Below, piece after piece: positions 1-11,726 of a stretch of 64,000 nt of DNA; positions within the stretch are counted from its first letter, which is position 1, and the number at the start of each line of letters is the position of its first letter. The notes under the pieces were generated by a model that saw only the letters and a program-made list of their open reading frames with translations, made no database searches and was not told the origin of the DNA. Position numbers and translations under genes: made by a program. The DNA is from Brassica napus. Its lineage: Eukaryota > Streptophyta > Magnoliopsida > Brassicales > Brassicaceae. Location of the stretch: positions 57,185,338 through 57,249,337 of the forward strand of contig NC_063452.1 in the NCBI RefSeq assembly GCF_020379485.1, in the 5' to 3' direction.

Positions 1-2900
1 AATTGTTTGATCGTCTTTCTCCGAATAAGAGACGAAACATAATAAACTTGAATTCGGGACAGATATTCGAAATCTTAATGAAAAACTGGATTTGTTATCT
101 CATGTTTGCCTTTCGTGAACAATGCCAATTGAAATGGAGGGTTTCTTCAAACAACAAGGAGCATAAACACACACACACCTAGTTTGGAATTAAAGAAAAA
201 AACACACACGCGTATAGTTTAGGAGAAGGTTTGTGAACTGTGAAGTGAATGCGCCGAAGGTTTTTAAAAGTAAAAAGAGAAGTAAATGCTTCAAGGGTTG
301 AAATAAACGAGTCAGCACTATGGTATGTGTTGTGTGGACTGTGGACATAGGACAATGCAATGCATGCATGCATTCGATTATCATTTAGTCATTATTATAC
401 CTTCATCATCTTGCAGCTTTTTGAAACTTTTGCCTTTTTCTTCCATTGACTTTATCTTTTATATTTATTTTTATCATGAAAATAATTTATTTATATAAGT
501 GAGAACAGAGAGGAAAAAAAGCTTTGGGAAAAGCACTTTGTTTATTGAATATATACTTTTTCTCTCTTCTACTTTTGATCAGCTTTAGAGAAAAAACAAA
601 TTCCAACCCAATAATAACTTTTTCACTTGTTAATAAATGCGCTCTCTATTTAAAATAAAATGAAGAAAATAGAAAAGAAAGAAGCAATCATAAAGCAATC
701 GATTACAAAATGATTTCATGACCTATCACATCAGGCTATCTTTTATGCAATGCGCAGAAAAGTTCTGTGCCCTTCTGTCTCTTCACATTTATCACTCTTT
801 TTTCATTGAATTGCTCCTTTTCTTCTTTCTTCTTCCCATCTCTTCTCTCAACCTTAAACTTACGTCAATTAATTAAGCTTTTGATCCATTTATGCTGACT
901 TTGTATATTGGAACTTGAGATATTCCTACACTTATGTCAATTTTATATAGTGCCACTTTTAAACATCTTGCGAACTCATTTAGATTTCACACCAACTTAG
1001 AAAAATTCATATCAACGTACCCATTAATGTGATGGGGTTTATAGATAAGTGTGATATAAAAAACTCTCATAAATTCTAAGCAAAAAAAAATCTCATAAAT
1101 GTGACGTGTTTATAGATTGTGCTTGTTGTTATTATCGCCTTTCTTCATCTTTCATAAATTTGTAACACATGATTCAGTTTCACGATTGAATACTAGACGT
1201 ACGATCAATAAGAAACATATCTCAGCAGATTTATTTACAACCACTTAAGTTTTCTAGTTAAATTTAAAATCAAGAATTATACTCCTTCTGTTTTGATATG
1301 TAAGTAGTTTTAGCAAAAAATGTTTGTTTCACAATGTAAGATGTTTACATAATCCAAAACACATTTTACATTTATTACATGTTGTGTGATCAATCAAATA
1401 ATTCATACATTTTTATTATTGGTTGAATTTATGTATTAAATGCTATTTTTTCAAAAGTAAAAATTTTCTTAATATTCACATTTTTAACTAAAACTACCTA
1501 CAAATAAAAACAGAGGGAGTAACGATTAACAATTACCATGAAGAAATAACCATGGGTGATTAGTAAAACTGCTGAAGCATGATAAATGCATACATAAAGT
1601 TATTTTTTCTTGTCCAACATATGTTGGCTTTCTTTACAAAATTTGTCAAACGGACCTTTATCAGTTTATGTTAACTTTGCAACTCGGTGGATGAATCGAG
1701 GTCCTATTTGTTCTTCACTGCCAATTCAACTAGTCTAAATGATGCGGTCGTAGCTACCTACCATAAATTGTAATGATAATGATATGTTACCCTTCTCGCT
1801 TTCAGTACCTAACTGAGACATAATCTTTAAAAAATTGGCACCTAGACCCTCATGTTAATGTAAGCGACAATATGTGTTTTGCATATGAAAGAAAAGTCGC
1901 CGGCTGCATACAAAGAACCTTTAGATATGTGGATTCTCTCATTATCTAATGGATATCACTTTCAAAAACGAAGCTCCTAGTTCAGGGGAGTCCATCTACA
2001 AATCAATGGCTACCTTCTCCATCTTTAATTAGTTTGAGAGATCGATCTCAACACTATGAAATCTAGCATCTTAGTGGTTCTTCTTCGGCAGGAATTTTCT
2101 TCTCTAGCATGTTTCTGAGTCTCTTCGCATGTTCTTAATTATATCTTCATGTTCAAATTGTGAAGTATTTTTGACAGTTTTACCCAAAAAAAGAAGAAGT
2201 ATTTTTGACACTAAAATTTACGTGTGTCAAATTTTATCTGATTGCCCACTGTAATACTTTCTTCTTGAGTAATAATAAAGACATCTTAACAAAAAATCTG
2301 AATGTAAAAGTTGTGAAATTTTAAAACACTTGTACATATACAAACCTTGGAATTGTTCCATCTTCACATGGTTAAAGATTGATTATCCCATCTGGATGAG
2401 TAATTATCCCACTGATTTGTTTTTTTGTCTTTGAAACCCCTGTTTCTTTCAAGATTTATTTTTATGTCACATATGAAAATTTATAAAAAAAATCTACAAA
2501 ATAAATTTAGTATTTCTTAGTCTCCCCCTTACAACCGTAGCAATCACTTATCAGATTTTTGGATGGCTATCGGTTGATGCCAAACAAGAAAATATATTCA
2601 AACCTGATATCAAATTAGTAAATATTAAACCGAGACAAGAGGTTGGAAGAAAAATAAAAGTAAAACAGACAAGAATTAATGATAACCCCGGTATTCTTTG
2701 GAACCTAGTCGGTATGGTAAGTACAATATCACACAAGTAATAAAAGGAGCATATACTGATCAGAGATTAAAATCGGCCAATAGGAAGTTGTTTATTTGAC
2801 ACGTCATCTGGGCTTTCCGTTTTTTAAAAAAATCTGGCATGAATTGATGTTGGGCCATTAAGCCCATCATAATTGAGAGACAGATACAAGGGATTAATCT
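1..2900. other. Intergenic region upstream of the RPA-like gene
   Basis: A/T-rich DNA without a convincing gene. The only open frames are short and of low-complexity composition. The one recognisable structure is a Stowaway-like MITE, listed separately. Near the right end, 2850-2935 holds GGGCC and AAGCCCA words and an AAACCCTAA telo-box, which belong to the promoter of the next gene. Confidence 0.6.
1282..1519. mobile_element. Stowaway-like (Tc1/mariner) MITE, copy 1
   Basis: The ends are inverted repeats: CTCCTTCTGTTTT at the left and AACAGAGGGAG at the right, with GTAGTTTTAG and CTAAAACTAC just inside. The element is flanked on both sides by the dinucleotide TA, the expected Tc1/mariner target duplication. 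There is no coding capacity. Five further elements in the window share this architecture. Confidence 0.75.
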
Positions 2901-2940
2901 GACTCGAGCTCGCCTTCTTCAGATCTTCAAACCCTAATTC
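2850..2940 (+). promoter_or_regulatory. Site II / telo-box promoter elements
   Basis: TGGGCC and AAGCCCA (site II-type words) at about 2853-2868 and an AAACCCTAA telo-box at about 2929-2937 lie 220-300 bp upstream of the ATG at 3156. In plants this combination is typical of genes active in dividing cells, which fits an RPA-like product. No function was tested. Confidence 0.45.
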
Positions 2941-3155
2941 CCCGATCGATACGGGAACCTTTGCTCTTCCTCTTCTTTGTTCTGTTTCATGATTTCATCC
3001 TCGAACATCAATACCTCATCCACTTCGTCTCTCTTTAATCTCATTAATAGATTCGCTTTGTTTTCCTCCTTCAAATTTTGTTTATAAAACTTTCGATCTG
3101 AGTTTTATTTCGATTAGATTTTGTTCTACAGTCTCATTACTACATCGCAATTGCA

Positions 3156-6100
3156 ATGAGTTCCAACGGAGAAACCCGGTCGGAGAAACCAAAAGGCGTT
3201 GATGCTGACTCCTTTCCCGGACCGATTAAGCCCACCAGTACATCCTATGTCTCTTCCGGCCTCTCGAACGATGATCCCCACTCGAAGAAAGCCAAAAGCA
3301 AAGCGTCTGTCTCCTCCGGTCTGACCAAACCCAGCGGCAAGACCGGTGTTTCTTCCGGCCTCTCGATCGGCGTGCCTAATTCGAAGAACCCCGACTGTAA
3401 GAACCTGATCTTTTGGTTATCAAAATTATATACTCCGTTTGATTACCAAAAAAAAAATATAGAGTATGAAGCTTTGTGATCTAAAACAATGAGATGAACA
3501 AACTATATATTTTTTATTGTGGTTCGTTTTGTTATCAAATCATAGAGTCTGTTTGATCACCAGAACAGTTATTGAGTCTGAAGCTTCGTGATTTGAGACA
3601 CTGATATGAAATTTTTTTTTTTATTATATTGATATTTTAGTCTACAGAAAATATAAACGCATTGATGAATTCAACGCTCATATTCCTCTGCAGGTACGAA
3701 GACCGGTGTCTCTTTAGGCGTTAGAGGCAAAGCCGCTGTCTCCTCTGGCGCCAAGGGAAAAGCCTTTGTCTCCGCCAAAGCTGTGGAAGTGATGTCTTTC
3801 AAGGATGTGAAATTCGGACCTCATGGAGGCGAGTTGAGATTTCGGTTGATCCATTTTTGGGAAGCTCGAAATGTTGTGACGAAGATGCTTATCGGTCTCG
3901 AGATGCTTCTCATCGACCAAGAGGTAGAAACCGAATTCTCTTTTGCGGTTTAGTTTTAAAAAAATGGTTAGTTGAGATGCTACTAAATCGTTTTATATTC
4001 AAACTTAGTGTTCTATTTTTTGGTTCTTTTAATGAATTTGTACCAAGTTTTTGCTATTGGTAATAGAACCATAACTTTATTTCTGTTGTTGATGCATTGC
4101 GGTTTGAATATCTTTAATGTTTGTGTTTATTTTTCTAAGATTTCCTGTCTAGCTTCCTAATTTAATTTCTCTATTGTTGATAACAGGAAACTGTTATCCA
4201 GGGTTTCATTGCAGCTGGGAGGATAGATACTTATCTGCCACACATGAAAGTTGGTGGCATTTACAGGCTTAACAGTTTTTACGGGTCTAATAACAAGACT
4301 CTGTATCGGGTGGCTGAACCAAGTGTCACCATCACCTTCTCATCGTCTTCTGTCCTCTCTGATCTAGAGGACAGTTCGGTTTGTTTCCCTAAGGACCTTT
4401 TCCGGTTCCATGGATATGAGGAGTTCGATGCTGCCTGCGACTTGAGAGGGGATCTCTATGGTAAGTTCTCACTGTTGTATAGTATAATGTTTAATCTAAC
4501 CTTAGATGATGTGTTTAACTCAAACTAATATATTCAACATTGTTTGGCTAGGATAATGTTCTGATACATTCTTAGATATTAAGGTTTCATGGTGAGTTTA
4601 TAAGATATAAAGCACTAAGTTTTATTGTTTATTTTGCAGATTATGTTGGTCACATCAAGCTCGTGAATGGGCAGGTTCTCAATGACAGTCTCGTGCTAGA
4701 TGATGTCGAGATAGCTTCATCCCGCCGAGTTTTGCTTCATGTTCAAACACATGAGTAAGCTAATCTGTATCTTTTTCATAATCATATATTGACACTCTTA
4801 ACAAACATTTTTTGATGTTATAGTGGTCCGGTGATGAAGTTGTACCTCTAGGACAAGGCTGCCTCTGATTTTAGTGGAAAGTTTAAAGCATCTGGAGGAG
4901 CTGCAAGTGTTATTTTGGTCACCACCTTAAACCCGAAACGTTTTGGAGGTTCGTATCATCAGCTTTTTCCTATGTTTTAAGAAGTTACATAGGATGATCA
5001 ATGGATCTTATCTGGTTAGTTAGCTTTGAGTAATAGAACTGCATTTGAATGAATTTGGGCTTATTAGCTATAAGACATTTGAAAAAGTCTGTGAGGAATT
5101 AAGAGATATACATAATTCTACATCTCATTTTACATTATAATTTAGCATTTGTATTATAACATTGGATCTGTTATAGGTGTCCTAACTCTCTCCTCTATGA
5201 CGTCATCACGGGTATTTCTGGACAGTGATGTTCAAGCAACCCGAGATTATCTCACTTGGTAAGCATTCGTGTGTTTGAATATTGTTCGTAGTTATCCCAT
5301 CATTGTCTGATGTTTGGACGTTGTCTTCAGGTTGAACTCAAACATGGCTGTTGCTAACAGAGTTGCTGCGGAAGTTGTCACTAAAACTGAGACAGTGACC
5401 ATAGGCGAGCTCTTCTCCTATATGAAGCATGAAGCTACCAAGGTAGTACATACCAATGAGTAAGGCACCCATTATGATAGACTCAGATTCTAATATAATT
5501 ATTAAAACGTTTTGCATGTTGCTTGGTTTGAGTGCATAGCAACCGTTGGTGATGTTGTGCACGGATCAGAATGGTATTACATAGGTTGTGGTGAGTGCCA
5601 CACTAAAGCAACCAAAGGACCTACCACCCTAATGTGTAAAAAATGTGGGAAGAGTGATTTTGTTGGTGTTGCACAGTAAGTGGTTCAGATTTACTTATAC
5701 TCATATTTCAATGCATTAATTATAAAACTGCTCATGACACATGTACCTAGCCAAGATATATGTGTATGACAATGATGATCAGGCGTGTTTTGTGCTCCTT
5801 GGTGATGATGGTCAGGAGTTGACTGGCAAGAAAGCTTCTGAGTTGGTTGATAGTTATTTCGAGGTAATTACAAACCTGTATATCTTTGTTATTTGAAACT
5901 GTATTTTCTCAAAATAGTTCGATATATATAGTGACAATCGTTTAAATGTATGTTAGGCCAATGAGAATATGGGAGATGATCACTTGGTTCCGGTGCCTCA
6001 AGCTCTGATCAATACTATAGGACAGACTCGCAAGTTCATTGTGAAGGTATCAACTCACAATTTGACTGGCAAGACCCAAAGTTTGACTGTGACAAAGTTG

Positions 6101-6292
6101 CTCATTCCAGAAGATCCAGAAATTGAAGGCAATGCAGAAAATGTGATTGTACCAGATGCCCAGAAAACTTTGCAGAATGGAGTTGCTGAGGATGGTCCTT
6201 CCACACCCTTTGAAGAATCTGGTGGTGAGAGGGTGAAAAGGGCTGCTGATAATGTAGAGGCAGAAGATTCAAAGCGAGCCAAATGTCGCTAG
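3156..6292 (+). pseudogene. RPA70-like (RPA1/ROR-type) OB-fold single-strand DNA-binding gene, broken
   Basis: Ten exons fit in phase: 3156-3396, 3694-3923, 4187-4460, 4640-4754, 4824-4948, 5177-5258, 5331-5442, 5533-5675, 5743-5863 and 5957-6292 (592 codons if read through). The N-terminus is a low-complexity tail with repeated SSGL words. It is followed by an OB-fold start (MSFKDVKFGP, FWEARN), a second OB region (GPVMKLYL, DKAASDFSGKF), a zinc-ribbon stretch (IGCGECHTKA, MCKKCGK) and a basic C-terminus with KRAKCR. This is the layout of plant RPA70-like proteins. Codon 296 (4849-4851) is TAG where relatives have Trp, and the acceptor before exon 9 reads AT instead of AG. Either change would remove the second OB fold and the zinc ribbon. 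A truncated 295-residue product or a sequencing error is possible. Confidence 0.75.
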
Positions 6293-6999
6293 GATGTGTG
6301 TAAGTGATGGATTTATGGTGACTAAGAATCTATGCTTTGTTTCTTTCCAATTTAAGACTTTATCTTTGCAATATTGAACTATCTCTCTTATAAACTTTGT
6401 TGGTTAAACTTATGTTTAATAATTTCTTTCTTTGAGTTTGATGTTTGATGATTTAGTGTGTTGGCTGTGATTCTTTTCGAATTTAATTGAAGCTTTTGGC
6501 TTTTTAGTGTGTTGTATATTGTATATAGGCTTTGCCGTATGTTATGAAATAAATCTGATTTTGTATCATTTTTAGTTGTTTTACGTGTATATGATATGGA
6601 CCGAGTATCGACTAAATGCAATGCATTGCGATCCACACATTACATTTGCTTTAAAATTCTGATCTGGGCAAGTGATAAGACTAATAATGGATACAAATAA
6701 CATATCATTAGTTACACTTACAAGATTAATGATGTATTTTTCTTCTTATTTAAATTATAGTAGCTACTTCTTTTTAATGGATGTAAGTTCATTTCTTTTT
6801 TGCATGAGCTTAAAAGGAAAATATTGAGTGAAACTATAAACATCTATATGTGGTACATTAGTATTTCTCCACTTTGCAGAAAATTGGACTTTAAAATAGA
6901 AAGTCGGGTTTCTTGCAATCTAAGGGATTCATAGTGACAACTTGATTATTTTAACATATAGGTTAAGACTAATTGTTTAAAATGGACTATATACTTCGG

Positions 7000-7167
7000 C
7001 TGTTCCAAGACTCATTAGCATCATTAACATGATAACCTTTTTATATTCTATAACACAAAAATAAAATTAACTAATTTTAATTTTTTGTTTTTAAAATTTA
7101 TATTTAACATTTAAAATCCTTAAATTTATAGGCAAATAAACCACGCGTAGCGCGGTTAAACCTCTAG
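7000..7167 (+). mobile_element. Helitron 3' terminus (5' end not found)
   Basis: A short hairpin (CCACGCGTAGCGCGG, 7141-7155) is followed about 9 nt later by CTAG (7164-7167) and a T. This is the canonical plant Helitron 3' end: hairpin, CTRR, inserted before T. The left boundary given here is arbitrary, because no matching TC start could be assigned upstream. Confidence 0.55.
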
Positions 7168-7261
7168 TATATATTATAATAGTTGAGTTTTTGCTCACTC
7201 CTCAGCGCGTCACGTCAGGATTTTGTGGACCCCACTTTTAAAAAATGTGAAAAAGTGTCAA

Positions 7262-7330
7262 GTCCATGGCTCGAACCCGAGTTATTGAGATATAAACACC
7301 AACATTTATACCACTAAGCTAAATGATACT
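7262..7330 (-). repeat. tRNA-derived (SINE-like) sequence
   Basis: Read on the minus strand, it has an A-box-like TTAGCTTAGTGGTA (7309-7322) followed about 30 nt later by a B-box-like GGTTCGAGCC (7268-7277). These are the internal Pol III promoter elements of tRNAs and tRNA-derived SINEs. The segment does not fold into an obvious complete tRNA, and no anticodon arm could be assigned. Confidence 0.35.
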
Positions 7331-7739
7331 TTGTACATTGATGGCCGAACCTAATATATATTTATAAAGGTCGAAAGCCCTTGCTTCTTCGGCTTCCTCT
7401 GAGGATCGGGCCTACAAGTGTATTATGGATTTCATTTTTAAATGGGATTCATCACGTTATATGAAAAAAACTCAAGTTTGCAACAATTATAATTTTCTCA
7501 TATTGTAAATTGTTGTCGTTTAACATGAGTTTGAGTTCTTTTCATCATTGTCTCAAACAAGTCTGAGTTACAGAATTGCGTTGTGTGTCTGTTCGTAATC
7601 TATTTTTTCACCGGTGAACTCTTCATGTCCCCATCTTAAATCGCTTGATCATAATTTTTCCTGATTTGTAGCCCCTCTGTAAACCCTATATATATATATG
7701 ATTTTCATCTTTGATAAACCCGCATCTCCACAAAACTCA

Positions 7740-8318
7740 TTGATTCATCTTAGCTTTAACCATCTTCTAGAAAATGTTTCTCTCTGCCTCTCCAGTTCCT
7801 TAAACTGGCGTCCCGGCGTCCGTCACTCAACCTTCGAGTCTCTCCGTCTTGGTCGTAGTAGTCAGAGCATAGCCTCTGGCTTCCTCCACTTCTGGGATTC
7901 CCTGAACTTCAAGAAAGACAGAGAGTTTGTGGGAATCACGGTTCTCTTCCTTGATGAAAAGGTAAGTTAATCTTCGATCTATCACACTTATTTAACATAA
8001 TTGTTTTAATTGATTTCCTGATTCTTTATTGAATAATATTATTTGCAGATTCCGTGATTCATGGGTTTACTCCCGTCGGACGGGCTAATCATTACATGCC
8101 ATCTTTGAAAGCAGATTCTATTGTGAAAATTGATCGTTATGAGGTTGTTAGGTGCTCAAGCATGTACAAGATAACTGATCATCCATTCCTCATTTGTTTC
8201 ATCTCACTAACCATTATTGATGAAGTCATCACGGGTGCTCCTGAGATCAATCTCCAGTCAAGATTATACTGTTCGACAATCTCCAAGTGATTGCGAACAC
8301 AAACCTAGAACTCCCAGG
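7740..8318 (+). pseudogene. RPA-like OB-fold gene fragment captured in a Helitron
   Basis: Two exon-like segments are recognisable. The first (about 7790-7961) reads NWRPGVRHSTFES and NFKKDREFVGITVLFLDEK, then a gtaagt donor. The second (about 8049-8318) follows a ttgcag acceptor and reads SVIHGFTPVGRANHYMPSL and MYKITDHPFLI, the N-terminal OB fold of Brassicaceae RPA1-like proteins. The normal continuation (FDNLQVIANTNLELP) is in another frame, so a frameshift lies near 8250. The first exon also carries an extra stretch. It is therefore a remnant. It does not look like a copy of the gene at 3156-6292, whose corresponding exon differs clearly. Confidence 0.65.
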
Positions 8319-8480
8319 TATATTATCATATTGTATCTGGGTTTATATTATGTTTCGATATGATAACTGAAATTACCTAAACAAAAAAGCAGAGTAAGTT
8401 ACAAACTCTGATAAATACAACTAACAATGATTTTTGTTTACATATTACCCATCAAATAAAAAAGAAACAAACACAGCCAC

Positions 8481-9198
8481 TAGGCCTGGGCGTTCGGGTC
8501 TTCGGATCGGGTTCAGGCCGGTTCCTTTCGGGTCCAGATCTTTTCGGGTCTTAAATATTTAGACACAATAGGTACTTAGAAATTTTCAGTTCGGGTTCGG
8601 GTCGATTCTTCTCGGATCCGGGTCGGTTCGGGTCTATAATTAAAATACCCATAAAATACCCGTAATTTTTCGGGTCCATATCGGGTCCGGGTCGGGTTCG
8701 GGTATTTAGGATCTGAAAAGGAGATGATATACTCAATTCCATCAACTTTAGTTGAATATTTGTCATATATATCTAAAATTTTACAAAACAATTTAAATGA
8801 AACTATTAATAATTAAAATAAAACATTTTAAAACTCTAAATTTTACATTTTAAAGCTTTATATTACTTTAAAAATGTTAAAAAATAATATTAAATGTTGT
8901 TAACAAAAGATATTTCAACTAAATCATAAAATAATATATATAAAATAGAACACAAAAACATCATAGTTTTAGATATACATGTTTTTAAGTCGGGTACAAA
9001 TCAGTTCTTATCGGGTCGGGTCGGTTCTTTTCGGGTTCGGGTCTATTCGGGTTGGTTCCTTTTCGGTTCCGGTTCTTTCGGGTAAAAAAAATTTAGACCT
9101 AAAAGGTACTTGTAAATTTTCGGTCCGGTTCCGGGTCGGGTATTTTTGGGTCGGTTCCGGTTCGGGTCTTCGGGTCCAGGTTAAAATGCCTAGGCCTA
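8481..9198 (+). mobile_element. CGGGT-rich hAT-type MITE, copy 1
   Basis: The ends TAGGCCTGGGCGTT and AATGCCTAGGCCTA form terminal inverted repeats, and a perfect 8-bp target duplication ACAGCCAC flanks the element (8473-8480 and 9199-9206). Eight-base duplications are the hAT signature. The outer parts are degenerate arrays of CGGGTTCGGGTC-like words and the centre is A/T-rich. There is no transposase. Open frames here are low-complexity by-products of the arrays. Confidence 0.85.
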
Positions 9199-9899
9199 AC
9201 AGCCACACGAGGAGATACAAGAGACAATCCCAACAGACACAAAGGCGACAACAACATCTCTCCCTGCTCATTCCTCTTGTCTTATGAAAATAGCTTACAT
9301 GCTCAATGTCAACAGACCAATGCTATTGTCTTCTTATGAAAAATACATATATTCGTTTAAAACTCATTAATGCCCAAATATTAATTGTCACTCATTTTAT
9401 AGTTATTTCTACAAGTCTTCATGTATTTGTTTTAAAGGTCCACTAAAAGCAACAAGTTTAAAAATAAAAAAAAAACATATAACCAACATAATAAGAATAA
9501 AAAAAATTATTACTTAATACACACAACTTACACAACTAAACTGGAGAAAAAATATCCAGAAACAAAAGGTACTCTCAACAATCTTAGTATAATTTATGTA
9601 ATCTCAACAATACAAGTAACAAATTAAAAAGACAAACAAACAATAAGTCTCAGTGACACAACAAGCAACACCACGAACTATATCAATCACATTACTAACA
9701 CAGTTTAGTTCTTCATGAGTGGAGAATAGTGCATACACAGTTCATCATCACAACTATAATCTTATAACAATAAAAAAACTTGAAAAACAATGATCAATCC
9801 ACAACGCAAAATTCACAGCTACAATAACCCTAAAAAATATTGAGATGAAACAAAAACTCTGTCCACAACTCCGCGCTTGCACGGAGGCATTGCCCCTAG

Positions 9900-11726
9900 T
9901 ATATGTATAATAGTTACGATATGTTGGTGGGTGTCACAGTACATTCTTTGGTGTTGTGTGCTCTTTCACCCTCATAATATTCTAACTTTATTCATTAATC
10001 ATAATAACAATAATAATAACAACAATATATAGACATAGAGAATTTGACGTTACATAATATATATTCAACCAATTTATGTATAAAGATATGGACCCCTTAA
10101 TGAATAATGTACATCACATATCTCTCTCTCTATGACTGTTGTTGGTTAATGAGACAACTACAACACCTTCATGCCACATCTTATTCTTCCCCAATCTTCG
10201 GTCTTGTCCATAGCATTTGAACCAACCTATGGAACAATTTGCCAATTCCTTAGGCCCCATATTTTTTCTCTCCTTTAAATCTATTCATATAGAAGGGAGA
10301 AAAATGGTATAGATTTGCCGATCTAAACGAAATAAAGAGTAAAACAGAGTTCCATCCTTTTAATAAAAAAAAATGACCCAGGTCATCTGGGTCGTCCGAA
10401 TTATAAAGATCCGACTAATTTTGAAAACTACCGACAAAAACCGGATGCTTAATTCTCTCCCAGCGGAAATCGAACTTATGGAACCAAACTTCTATGAAAT
10501 CACTGCGCCAACTCCACATTAATAAGTTGTTTGTTGGAGTTCCAATAAACTTCTTTTTGATCCGTTTTCTATATTTTCCATTTTGATATATGTGCACTAT
10601 TATATTTCGTTAAATCTTGATACTTACAAAAATTTATGTGTTAGATTAGCGGTAGATTGTTTACTAGCTGGTGATTAGAATTTTTATTTCCCAATAAATT
10701 AATTTTGAATAGTACAACTTTTTATTTATGTGCTGATTTAAATTTAATTCAGTTTCTGATATATATATAACTTGTTAGTTATAACTTTACAGAATCTAAA
10801 AGGGGATAATAATGTCAACCTTTTTCTTGTTTCCTTCTTTTTGAGATAGGAAGGGAATGAAATAATTTAATTCACAACTCTAGAAATTCTGCTATTTGCA
10901 TATGATAAAGCGGTGGGTCCAAAATAACCCTAAGATTTCTTTTTTCACACCTAAAATTAGATTTCAAAATGCTTAAAAGTATTTTTTGGGTGTTTCTTTA
11001 CACACAATATGGAAGATTTTAAGCATTCACTTAACTCGTCAACTAGTATGTCCACTTGAGAGTTGAGAAGGATATTTTTGCACGGTGAAAGTGAAAGGAA
11101 AGAAAAGAACGAAAATGAAAGGGAAGGAGCATATTATAAATCATTGTTAATGAGACAATGATGAATAAATCATTTTGTGCGATTCGCATGTAAATACCAA
11201 AAACCAATTAATGCCCAAATTGAAAGGAAATTTTTTTAAAGCTTGGCGCATAAGACAAATAAAAAGTTATCACCATGCTTTTCATCAATTTAGTACAGTG
11301 TAATAGTAATTCTTTGAATGATTTGGACCAAAAAGATACTTTGACATAAAATATCTATAGGAGGTGAAACCAACATTCTTCACATTTCCTTTTTTAAAAT
11401 TCTTATCTTTATACAAACGTTGTTTGTAAGAACTTATACTCCAATCAGATATCACTTGTACCCATTTATTTAAAACATCTGTGGATAATATTTAAAGGAC
11501 TAAACTGATCATATATGGTTTATATTTATACATAATAAATAAGCTTTCTGATCTTATTTTCTAACTCTCAAAATTTAATTATTTTCAATAGGTGAGAAAC
11601 TAACCAATACTGAAAAAGCAATTGATTATAAAAATATTATATGTTCATGACTGTGTTATCTCTACTAAGAATTTGAGATGCCACACAAGAAAACACTTTT
11701 TCAAGACGCTCCAATGTGGTCGATTA
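9900..11726. other. Intergenic DNA between Helitrons
   Basis: A/T-rich sequence with no gene I can support. A degenerate, possibly transposon-derived patch of higher GC lies at about 10375-10530. No terminal repeats could be matched to it. Confidence 0.5.

Larger units (their letters stand above)
7163..9899 (+). mobile_element. Non-autonomous Helitron carrying an RPA-like gene fragment
   Basis: The 3' end is clear: hairpin CCGCGCTTGCACGG at 9871-9884, then CTAG at 9896-9899 followed by T. The likely 5' end is the TC at 7163-7164, abutting the CTAG of the upstream Helitron terminus; it is not preceded by the usual A, so the left edge is tentative. Inside are a tRNA-like stretch, a decayed RPA-like fragment and a complete hAT-type MITE (8481-9198) that inserted later. 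No Rep/helicase gene is present. Confidence 0.55.

Noticed and set aside
8551..9287. Several open frames with Arg/Pro- or Gly/Val-rich translations around the CGGGT arrays
   Set aside because: They are translations of GC-rich pentamer repeats inside a MITE and have no protein-like composition.
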